This document shows, piece after piece, positions 49,301 through 61,300 of a stretch of DNA of 64,000 nt. The notes under the pieces were generated by a model. The model searched no databases and had not been told where the DNA came from. It saw nothing but the letters and a program-made list of their open reading frames with translations. Within the stretch, counting starts at the first letter, position 1, and every line of letters begins with the position of its first letter. Made by a program: the position numbers and the translations under genes. The stretch comes from Lumbricus terrestris (Eukaryota > Annelida > Clitellata > Crassiclitellata > Lumbricidae), in contig OX457047.1 of NCBI GenBank assembly GCA_949752735.1, forward strand, positions 14,052,174 through 14,116,173. Reading direction: 5' to 3'.

Positions 49301-52300
49301 ACCGTTTTCTTGATACCTTGATGGCCACTGAAAACAGCTTCATGGGCCAATGTCATAACCTGAACCCTCAACACTTTCGGAACCACCAATCTCAAGCCAT
49401 CCCGACTTCTTCCAGACTCCATTTTTTTATAAACGAGTCCGTTCACCTCAAGATACTGGCTATCTCCCTCTCCTGTCGTCATTTCCGTCCACACTTTATG
49501 CAACGTTTCATCTTTCTGCATCTTCATTAGCTCTTCCTTTGACACATCACTTCCTATTTCTCCGGCTACTATCAATGGAGGCACCCTCACTCCCTTTTTC
49601 TGTTGTCTCGTTTCAACGGCTTGACTTTCTTCCACTGATTCCACTCCCCTTTCTTCCTTCGTCGTCTTGGCGTCATCGAGCACTTGATCCGGACTCCTCG
49701 CCCCCGGAACATTACCAACAATCACGTCATACAGTGGTTGTTTCATGCACAACGCTTTTACCGATCCCCTAAAATAGGGCGTAGTCAAATCAATCACAGC
49801 AACCGGTGTCCGCCGCACTGTCCCATCGATTAACACACAAGTCACCTTTTCTCCCGTGAATTGTTCTTTTCTCACCAAATCCGTCTTAACCACGACCGTT
49901 GAACACCCGGTGTCCCTCAAAACTCTAACGTTCCTGTCACCCAAAAACCCATCCGTCACCGGCATCGACTTTTCCAATGCATATGCGGCACAAGCTACCA
50001 CCGGCAGTCTGCACCCGCACACCAACTCCACCTCAGTATTTAACACTGTCCCGCCACGATGTTCGAAGCAACGCGCCGACTCCGACTCCAATATATTTCC
50101 ATCTCTATTCGGTCTTTCCACCCTCGAAGGACCTACCTCCTCCGATCTCGAAACAGTTTCCTGTTCTCGCTCTTGTCTTTGAAAACCCCCATGCGATGAC
50201 CCAGATCGAAATCCATTAACTGCCATCGCCCCTGCTTTATGCTTATGGAAACAATTTGTCGAGATATGATTTCCTTTTCCGCAGATGAAACATCGTCTTC
50301 CTTGATTTCTTTGTTGAAACGCTGGTTTTCCTCTCTCCACTGGTTTCACCCTATCCACTCCTTCCATTCGACCATAACCCGACGCCGCCTCATTTGCATG
50401 AGCTTCTAAAAATTTCTCTGCCAAAATGGCTAACTCCGCCAAGGTGGTTGGAGCTCTTTCCTTCAGAAACACTGCTAAATAACTTGGGCACGTGTTAATA
50501 TACTGTTCGCGAACAATCAACTCCCTCAACCCTTCGAAAGTCGCTGCCACTTTCGCAAGCTCCATCCATCGATGAAGATACGATTCCAGTCTTGTTAAAA
50601 ATTGCGCTGGCGTTTCTCCCGATTCCACTTTAGCCGATCGAAACTTTGATCGAAATCCCTCCTCGGTCAGTTGAAATCTTTTAAGCAATGCATCCTTCAG
50701 ATAATCATAATCCGTAGCCTTCCCTGCAGGCAATCTTGAGTAGACATCCAAGGCTCTTCCTTTCAACAGGGCGGAAAGAAATATCGCCCACTCTGGACGA
50801 TCCCACTTTTGAACTTCCGCATATCGCTCAAACCGCTGTAGATAGGAATCCATGTTGTCCTTTCCCTCTTCGAAAGGAGGCATCTTAGGTCCCTTTACTC
50901 GATACGGCTTTCCAGAAAACGTTTCATAGGAAAAAGTCTCATCCTTTTCTGTCGTAGGCTTCTCCATCTCTCAACGCTTGCTTTCCAATTCAAACCGTTG
51001 AAGTTCCTTTTCTAATTTAAATTTTTCAAAGTCTGTCGACTTTTCCATCTCTTTTACTCTCAATTCCGTCTCCCTTACTTCTAACTCCCTCTGATCTCTT
51101 CGTAACCGTTCAGTTTCCAATTGTCGGTCCCGCTCCTCCTTCTCACTTTTTGCCGCCCTCTCTCTAGCACGCTCTTCTCTCTCCTTCTCCTCTCTCGCAT
51201 CTCTAGCCTCTCGCTCTCGAACACGCTCTTCTCTTTCCTTCTCCTCCCTCTCATTCTTAGCCTCTCGCTCCCTAGCCCGCTCTTCTCTTTCTAGAGCCTG
51301 CTGTTGGCGCACAAAATCAAGAAGGGAATCACCAGTGAGCCCCATACCTTCACCCACCTCTTTTAATTGCGCTAGAGAAGTCATGGTTACGTTTAGAACC
51401 TAGACGAAATAGTATAAGAAAAGAAGAAAACACCTGATGAGCGCTCAATACAAGATCACGAATAAGGACAGAAAAAACCTCTGATCAGAACCAGCAAACC
51501 CAGAGAGATGATTGTGATGAATCTAGGAGCGCTCCAGACTGCAAAAGCACGGCACCCGTCTCTCGAATGACACGGACACGAAGAACACGGACGAGCAGGT
51601 GTAGGTAACTGGCTCTTGACGAACACGGACGAGCAGTTGTAGGTAACTGGCTCTTGACGAACACGGACGAGCAGTTGTAGGTAACTGGCTCTTGAATGCC
51701 GCGGACGAGCAGTTGTAGGTAACTGGCTCTTGAATGACATGGACGAGCAGTTGTAGGTAACTGGCTCTTGAATGACACGGACGAGCAGTTGTAGGTAACT
51801 GGCTCTCAAATGCCGCGGACGAGCAGTTGTAGGTAACTGGCTCTTGAATGACACGGACGAGCAGTTGTAGGTAACTGGCTCTCAAATGCCGCGGACGAGC
51901 AGTTGTAGGTAACTGGCTCTTGAATGACACGGACGAGCAGTTGTAGGTAACTGGCTCTTGACGAACACGGACGAGCAGTTGTAGGTAACTGGCTCTCAAA
52001 TGACACGGACGAGCAGTTGTAGGTAACTGGCTCTTGAATGACACGGACGAGCAGTTGTAGGTAACTGGCTCTCAAATGCCGCGGACGAGCAGTTGTAGGT
52101 AACTGGCTCTTGAATGACACGGACGAGCAGTTGTAGGTAACTGGCTCTTGAATGACACGGACGAGCAGTTGTAGGTAACTGGCTCTCAAATGCCGCGGAC
52201 GAGCAGTTGTAGGTAACTGGCTCTTGAATGACACGGACGAGCAGTTGTAGGTAACTGGCTCTCAAATGCCGCGGACGAGCAGTTGTAGGTAACTGGCTCT

Positions 52301-55300
52301 TGAATGACACGGACGAGCAGTTGTAGGTAACTGGCTCTTGAATGACACGGACGAGCAGTTGTAGGTAACTGGCTCTTGACGAACACGGACGAGCAGTTGT
52401 AGGTAACTGGCTCTCAAATGACACGGACGAGCAGTTGTAGGTAACTGGCTCTTGAATGACACGGACGAGCAGTTGTAGGTAACTGGCTCTCAAATGCCGC
52501 GGACGAGCAGTTGTAGGTAACTGGCTCTTGAATGACATGGACGAGCAGTTGTAGGTAACTGGCTCTTGAATGACACGGACGAGCAGTTGTAGGTAACTGG
52601 CTCTCAAATGCCGCGGACGAGCAGTTGTAGGTAACTGGCTCTTGAATGACACGGACGAGCAGTTGTAGGTAACTGGCTCTCAAATGCCGCGGACGAGCAG
52701 TTGTAGGTAACTGGCTCTTGAATGACACGGACGAGCAGTTGTAGGTAACTGGCTCTTGACGAACACGGACGAGCAGTTGTAGGTAACTGGCTCTCAAATG
52801 CCGCGGACGAGCAGTTGTAGGTAACTGGCTCTCAAATGACACGGACGAGCAGTTGTAGGTAACTGGCTCTCAAATGACACGGACGAGCAGTTGTAGGTAA
52901 CTGGCTCTTGAATGACACGGACGAGCAGTTGTAGGTAACTGGCTCTCAAATGCCGCGGACGAGCAGTTGTAGGTAACTGGCTCTTGAATGACACGGACGA
53001 GCAGTTGTAGGTAACTGGCTCTTGAATGACACGGACGAGCAGTTGTAGGTAACTGGCTCTCAAATGCCGCGGACGAGCAGTTGTAGGTAACTGGCTCTTG
53101 AATGACACGGACGAGCAGTTGTAGGTAACTGGCTCTCAAATGCCGCGGACGAGCAGTTGTAGGTAACTGGCTCTTGAATGACACGGACGAGCAGTTGTAG
53201 GTAACTGGCTCTTGAATGACACGGACGAGCAGTTGTAGGTAACTGGCTCTTGACGAACACGGACGAGCAGTTGTAGGTAACTGGCTCTCAAATGACACGG
53301 ACGAGCAGTTGTAGGTAACTGGCTCTTGAATGACACGGACGAGCAGTTGTAGGTAACTGGCTCTCAAATGCCGCGGACGAGCAGTTGTAGGTAACTGGCT
53401 CTTGAATGACATGGACGAGCAGTTGTAGGTAACTGGCTCTTGAATGACACGGACGAGCAGTTGTAGGTAACTGGCTCTCAAATGCCGCGGACGAGCAGTT
53501 GTAGGTAACTGGCTCTTGAATGACACGGACGAGCAGTTGTAGGTAACTGGCTCTCAAATGCCGCGGACGAGCAGTTGTAGGTAACTGGCTCTTGAATGAC
53601 ACGGACGAGCAGTTGTAGGTAACTGGCTCTTGACGAACACGGACGAGCAGTTGTAGGTAACTGGCTCTCAAATGCCGCGGACGAGCAGTTGTAGGTAACT
53701 GGCTCTTGAATGACATGGACGAGCAGTTGTAGGTAACTGCCTCTCATAGAGGAATGACGACGAAATTGACGGACGTCGCAGGTGACGGAATACCCGACGG
53801 TGACCGAAGGCGACTGGCCTCGGACAATGCCTCCGTATGATGACTTCGTTGAATGACTACAGACGGAATGACGGAATCAATAGGCAGACGGGCTTCGATG
53901 GCGCCAGATAGTAGACGGCACTACACGGAAGATGACCGCGAAGTCTGTTTGTCGGCCCAAGTTTGTTGGCAGGCCTAAGTTCGGCAGGCTCGCCACTTGC
54001 GACGAGTTGTAAATATTAAAATGATTCAACACTCGTCTTTTCTTTTCAGCGTTGTCTTTTCCTTTGCCAACACCGACCGCTAGGGTCTACAAGCACATTA
54101 TATAAGAAAATTCACTATTAACTATCACCTATAGTCCATAGGTCTATATCGCAAATATCACCTATTGTTCATAAGTCTATCCATATAAATGACGCAACTT
54201 CAATAACTAATTGCACAGTATTCCCCTCTACCATTTCCTTTGTCAATTAGTTTAAATTCACATTGTTCCAATATAAAATGTCAGTACATTCTTCACTACA
54301 ACTAATATCATATATATATATATCTATAATTCATCAAATTCAAATATCATTCATTTACTTGCTTCATTAAATGCAAATAACATTCACTTACTTCTCCCTA
54401 GCCTGAATGTCTGCTCAACTTCACTTCAGCAGATCCTTCTTGTCGACTGAACTCCTTTCAACAACGCCCCTTGTAGGCCTAACTTTGCTCATCCCTTCTT
54501 CTGGTCACGTAGGCTACGCTCACGTACGCTTGACCTTCGGGCGACTTAACTGCGCTTGTTGTAGCGCTATATTTATATCCGCTACACAGGCGATTCGTTG
54601 TGTTCTGAGTGTCAGATATGATGTCTTTTAGATATGATGTCTTTTTCTCTAACTTCTTGCCATTTACTTGTTATTTGATTTGATTTTGACATGAAACTAA
54701 AAACCCTGCTGGAAGACTAGGAATCCCAAGCTACAGTAACTATTCTTTAACCTCATCATAATAAATTGTTTTGACAAAATTGTTCAAAGCTTTGCTCTGC
54801 ATTTGAGAGAACGATATCCTCTTAGGCTCTTATCATGAATAGTCTTTGATGTTGTGTATTCTGAGATTCAGTGTCCATGTGATTATAATTCAGCATTCAA
54901 GGATAGAACAGTAGCCGTGAAAGAATACACAACTGGACAACCTGATGTGAAGTACTTTCTGCATGTGATAAAGACTCGGTCAGCGGAAGACGTAGCCAAG
55001 ATGGAATCACAATCTTTGTCATCTGCATCAACTGATGCTGAGAAGAAAAGGCAGCTACCAGATGTGCCATCACCGTCAATATCAGCATCATCCACCCAAC
55101 AAGAATTCAAAGGTCTGTGTACAATGTACAGCCCTGTGTTTGCCGTTAGGTGTAATTGAAAGTAGGTGAAATGCCTGGCATGCTGCAATCAAACACCTTC
55201 ATTGACTTCCTTTAGCTGATCAGATCGAGTTTGAAATTCTCTTTCTTATTTGTAAAACCTTTTTTTGTTAAGCTCTATGCTGCCTCTATGTTTTTCTTAG

Positions 55301-58300
55301 CTACCACTGGACGTCCTACCCACTGTTTAATACTATCATGACCTTCTAGGTCTCGGACTGCCACAGCACAGAATCGTGCATATGCCACCATTGCTGTGGA
55401 TTGACCGTCCTGTTTTAAGTGTACTGAGTCTTCTTAGGGCACGCTGCTGTTTCTCTTCAGATGTTTGTGAATAAATTGTAAATACTGTGTCAGGCGCTTT
55501 ATCAGTCTGTAAATAGAATAGAATAAGATTTCTGGCAGGTGATTGTACAGGCTGAATTACTGAGCGCTGATTCATGCGATGTGTATATACTGGCACTGTA
55601 GTCATTGCTTGGTGCCTGCAATATGAATCACTATTAAACAACATGTACCGTAAGTGTGTATTTGTTGAAATTTGTAAATTTGTTTCAGTTCCTGGAATAA
55701 CTAACGATGCTGTCAAGGTTTCACCGTCTTCAGAAGCCGCTTCAGCTTTGGCTGCTTCTCTTGACAACATCTTAAGTAAGCCATTGCTCTTTCATCAACT
55801 TTGATTGCCATGCTAGATGTCAGCTAGATTGACTTCAGCTAATGAAAAATGTATTAATTGCTCATTAACCCGTGTATATTAGAGAGAGAGACAGATTCAA
55901 TGCTAAAGCTTTACTTCTTACGTCAGGAACGATAACAGCAGATCACATTAGCAAATCTTTTGAAACATCTTTGGTTACTACCGGTACTTGAGAACTTGTT
56001 GACATTCATCAGTAGGTCTGAAAGTAATTCCCGTTGACAGTTACAGAGTTCCACTTGTTTCATTTCGTAACTCACTTTCGAAATGATATCTCTGAATGGA
56101 AATTATGTGGATGTCCATGAACATGACACTCCTGACATCTCAGGACTTTTTATTCTGATAGTGTTAAGTTAGTTTTCTCATTGGTTGTTGACTCATGTCT
56201 AAAGAAATGAGTTAGACTTGCAGGATTCAGGAGAGGTTTATTGATGGTCTTCCATGACTGCAAGCCTCCAAATCCAGACACATGTAGGCTAGTTGAAGAT
56301 CAGGACGTGGAACTATCGGTACATCTTAGACAAGACCATGCACTTGCAATAATAGCCAGAGCCTCTCTTTAAATGCACTGTTTTGCACACATTGGTTGGA
56401 TGTAGTCATCAGCTGTGTCTTTGTTTACAATGCTCTGAATTTCTTCATCAGACTGATATTGGAACTGATTTAAAATGAAATTGGTTTTTTAGGTTGTTAC
56501 AGGAATCAGTTTATCAAGTTTATCGAGTTCATGCAGACAAAAGAATATCGGTTGCAGTTGGGGGAAGCAGTGAAAGAGGAAGAGGTAGCTTTATAAAGTT
56601 CCGTTGCTTTCCGTCAATCATAGTTTCATACTGAATGCAGAACATTCCTCTGACTACATGGCAAGGTCATCATCATCAGTATTTATCATGATGTTAAGAT
56701 TTCTTCAGCGCCATAACGGATGAGTGTAGCGAAGTTGGTCTGTTTAAAGTGTGAATGTGGAACATTTGCCTGTGAAATACTCTAAGATTTTGGTAAGTGA
56801 AGTGACCCTAAGGTGTGACACCGAGGTTAGAGTGTGTGTAACTTAAGTTAACTGATCCTCTTCTAGTGATCCTGGTGTGCAACAGTGCATCATTGTTTGT
56901 TTCAAGTTAATTTACGACACTGGAAACCAGTCTGGAAATGACTAAAAGGAGACCAAGATATTTAATCAACTCAGAATAATTGATGGAATCACTTCCATTT
57001 TGTTAAGTTTCAGAGTCTTTTGTCAATTAAAATATGTGCCACTGGATTTTGGTTCCTGCGAGGTCTGAAGGGGAAACGCTGTGCATGCTGACCAGTGGGT
57101 TGCAAACAGATTTCCTCTGGTAATGTAGTAATAATCTAGTAACCTGGGTTCATTAAAACAACTATTATTACTTAATTCAATTGTCTTTAAAGACCACTGT
57201 TTAACTCCGACTATCTGTATGGCATGACCCTTTGCGAATAGTTCTCTGTACTGCAGATTCTTATTGACTGACTTTGTGGACATGATGAGCGCTGTGATTA
57301 CTTAAAAGTACTTTTAAAAAGTACTAAATTCTTAATGTATTTAGTAAAAGAACAAAATATTTTCTCAGAAGACTAGAACTTTCTGTATGACCTCATTTGT
57401 CTTTAGCGGCATAAGACGGAGCTGAAGAGCAAGATTGAGTCACTGCTACAGCAGATCAATGAATTGAATGGCAGTTCACAGGGAACAATGCATCATGAGG
57501 TGAGCAAATGATCTTGCATATCGTGTTTTTCTACTCAAATCAAATGAAGCTCATGCATCAGATGCGTCGTGCCTAAGTTTCTATGCGGCTACTCAATGTT
57601 ATGTTTCTAGTGTTAGATAGTGCATGAGAAATGCGATCGTGTGATTTATGTGTTCCATCTATTTTTCTTTTTAGATTTTGCCAATGTTTTAAATATATGT
57701 ATAGTAACATCTCTTATTTGCCAGCATATCCTCAACCTGTACTTGCCTCATTGTTTCTTTCAAGATAATTTAAGATACTGGTAACCAGAAATGACTAAAA
57801 CTTTAATTGCTCTCTAACCATCTTCTTACCTTTCAGCTGATTGATTAATTATCTTGATTTTAATTCTCTTCTGCGTTTTCTTCAATCTGGAGAAATTTTT
57901 AAAAACTTTTACGCTGCCGAATCGCTTATCATGGGTCTTTTGACCAATGTCTTTGGAGTTTTTGACCATGGACAGACATTCTTCTTGCACTTTAAGTTTA
58001 TGTGCTGCTTCTGTGGACTATCTTGGAGCATCTTTAGAAATCTTTTGGCATTTCATCTATTTTCCTGCTTTCGCTTCAGTAATTCATCTTGGACCATCAC
58101 TCCGTTGTCTTTTGACCTGCATGTTTAGGTCTCATCTGAGAAAGAGCAGAAACACTTTTTGTCATTTCCTATCTAAAAAGATCTCAGATACTCAATAAAA
58201 TAACCATTTCCTAAACTGGACACAGTTACAACTGGTCAAATAATAAATGAAAATATGATATTTGAGTACAATAATTTTTAATGAAATTTGCTGTGTGTTT

Positions 58301-61300
58301 AATTTTTTTAAAATAAAATATTTTCAGCATGGGACTAATTCGAATGGTGATGTTTTGGCTGAAGTCAGAACTCTTGTGACTTATAACAGACAGCTGAAAA
58401 TTCTGGAGACAGTGCTGAAAAGTGAAATATGTCAATTGGAACGGAGGGAGATTGTCCAGGTAAGTGGGATACTGTTCTGTTGTCGATGCAATTGTATGAC
58501 AATGTATATCATGATACTTTTATATTAATGTTGGAGGAAGACTACATTTTAATATGTACAATTGTACATACCTGTCAACTGTTTTTGTTAATTAAAAATC
58601 AATTTTTTTATTTATGTAATCACGATTGGCATATTTAAGTACATCATTGAAGAAATATTTCTGCTTGACTTATGTATTTCTTTAGCTTCATAGTTTATGC
58701 TTGGAAGGCGTTTGCCTCTGATCATCTCTGTGCTTCAAAGTTCAAACCATGCCAGTCTCAAAAGATTTGGTTCAGACTTTGCCAGCGTGTGTGATATTTC
58801 TGTTTTAGGATGATCTGCTGGTATTGAATCAGAAGGGTCTACTGAAAAAAGCCGGTGACTGTTACGAGAAGTACGTCCAACTGAAGGAAAAAGTGAGAAG
58901 TCTTGAGGCTGAAGTGGCGACTCTAGAAGGCAAGAAAGAGAATTCAGCGATTTCAGATAGACAAGGGTCCGCTGGTTCATCCACTGAGAATGCAGCTTTT
59001 AAGAACATTCCTACTCAGGATGTGGACAGAAAGTTTCCAGTGGAGTTTGTAGCTGATGCATTGGGCACATGGCCAAGAAATTCATCTCCAAAGAAAAGTT
59101 CTCAGATTGATCTGCATTCTGGTGTTGGTCCATTCAACAAAAGCAAGACTTCTTCTATAGGATTATCTTTCCAGTGTCCTAAGGATGTTGACTCAAAGTT
59201 TTCTTATCCTCCAGCTCTTCGTCCGCACGGCCCATCTGCCTCTGATGATTCTGCGACTGTCCTGCACGGTTCAAATGGTAGAGTGGAAGGTTTCCCATCA
59301 TCATCTTTCAACAACAGTGATCAGTGTTCCAACTTTTCCGGCATTGGATCAAGTGCAAAGTCTAATCGCCGTGGCAGCTCTAGTAGCACTGACACTGCTG
59401 AGTCAGGACAAGGGCCAAGATATAGTGCGCAGAACTTTGAGGGCAATTCGATATCTTCATGGCCAAATTCACCCGATCCTTTGCAGGCAGCAATATCAAG
59501 GTTTCCAGGTCATACTTCAAGAACTCAGCAGGTGTTAAGTTCAGCCACAGAACACTGTATGACTTCGGTACAATCAACGTTTTCAGTAGCACAGAGACTG
59601 TCAGAGGAAAGGGCAAGCTTGTCTCAGACACTACCTGAGGTGGTAGCTGGAACTGGAAGAGGAAAACCAGCAGCTGGAAAACGTGGAAGAAGAAAACGAG
59701 CGGCCCCTGATGTTGATGCTGCTAAAGGCAGACCTTCTTTTCCAGGGAAGCGGGGAAAGTTAGCAGCTATGGCGAAGACAGGAACTGATGCAGGTTGGAG
59801 GTTATTTGCAGCAGAGGAAAGAGACAATGCGATGAGACAGAATGCACTGATTGAAGGTCATGACCTTGCACTTGGCTTCCATCAAGATATTCAACAGAAA
59901 GATGAACATGGCTATGCTAAGCCTTTGACATCCAATGGCTCACGTACAACAAAAACAGGTATCTATCAAGTAGCTTGACTAACGTGTTTGCTATGAATGA
60001 ATTCAGTTTGCATTCTCGTTTGTCGGTTTGCAACATTGCTCCAGCACCATCTCCTCAACCATCACAAACATTGAGATGATGACGATGATGACGACGATGA
60101 TGATGAATAGTTAAATACCAAAATGTTGTGACCTATAATGGTGACCATCTGTAAAATACTGTATTGTATTGTATAAATTTATGAAGCACCTATTACAGTG
60201 CACACCATTCAGAGGCGCTCCCAGTGCGAGAGACCCAGTTAAAAGAAAGTAGTTTTGACACAGTGAAAAGATGTGCTTTGGGTATCAGTTAATAACGAAG
60301 AATGTGTCAATGAAGAGAGCAGCTGAGTCCAAAGTGCAGAGCCAATGAAAGCAAAAGCTCAAGTTTTGACCAAAACAGTCGTTGCTTGTGGGACAAGTAG
60401 ATCACGTTTGTCATGTAAAATATGGTGCCAAGTCAGGACTCCTTCTTTTGGAACGTGATGGTGCACACAGCCTTTCTGTGCCAGCATCAAATACTCTGTT
60501 TGAATTAAAGAATTAATTATATAGATGAAAACTATACATGATTAGATTTAATGCCTTTCAGCATTTGCCATAATGTAATTTAACAGATTAGTCAGCTGTC
60601 AGAGAAAATTAGCCAAGATTTGTTAGTTGATTCGTATTTAACTGCAGGGACTGTTGATGGAGCTGAAGCTCATAGTGATATTATATTTGTTTCAGATGTA
60701 CAAAAAGCTCAAGATGCTGGTAACTTGGATGCTCTTTTGATGGCAGTGTCTTTGCATCATTTGCAACCCAGTCACCGCAACATTCGACAAGATCTGGTGC
60801 CACAAACGACTAAGATTCCACCTCAGATGTTGAGGGAACCACTGATGCAGATGGCTAAGCAATTGTCTGCTGCTTCATTTTTGCCCATCCAGCATAGTAG
60901 CTCATCCATTATCAGTGCATCTGCGAAATCACCGCTGACCACCCTGTCATGGTCTCTGCCTCAAGTAATGACAATGCAGAACTTGCTCAGTAAAGAGATT
61001 CCAGTTCTTCCGAGCTATGAAAAGCAGCAAATGGAAACGACGGATGATTCCCATGGAAAGCACTTCAAGAAGAGATATCACAGCACAAACCTAAAAAACA
61101 ATAGAGCAAAGAAGATTGGAAGCGCCGCAGACAGTCCCAACCCAAGCAGCAGCAGCGTAAATGAAACGACAACAACAACAACTGCTACTACTACTATGCC
61201 GATTCTCAAGTCTCTGTTCAGCAAGAGAAATGAAAATGCCAATTTAACACCAACCGTTCAAGGTGATCAGCTGGAAGTTGATCGACACCACCCGACTACG

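Larger units (their letters stand above)
45855..54586 (-). mobile_element. Full-length Gmr1-like Ty3/gypsy LTR retrotransposon
   Basis: Two direct LTRs (45855-46449 and 53998-54586, TG...CA) flank the element, with identical 5-bp duplications CAGGC at 45850-45854 and 54587-54591. The LTRs appear identical except for three AT units, so the insertion is young. In element orientation (minus strand) the order is 5' LTR, primer-binding site, a 2.1-kb minisatellite leader, a coiled-coil gag start, gag-pol, a polypurine tract and the 3' LTR. Pol has the unusual order protease, integrase, reverse transcriptase, RNase H. The element is antisense to the host gene in DOT1L-like intron 10. Confidence 0.96.

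Noticed and set aside
51425..51460. Hammerhead ribozyme core (CTGATGAG)
   Set aside because: No properly spaced GAAA box and stem II partner. Other CTGATGA hits in the window (for example 12498, 27378, 42576) fail in the same way.
51456..53747. Many overlapping minus-strand open frames with repeated Ser/Leu-rich peptides
   Set aside because: They arise because a 38-bp repeat without stops stays open in all three frames. No start context, domain or non-repeat extension supports a protein.
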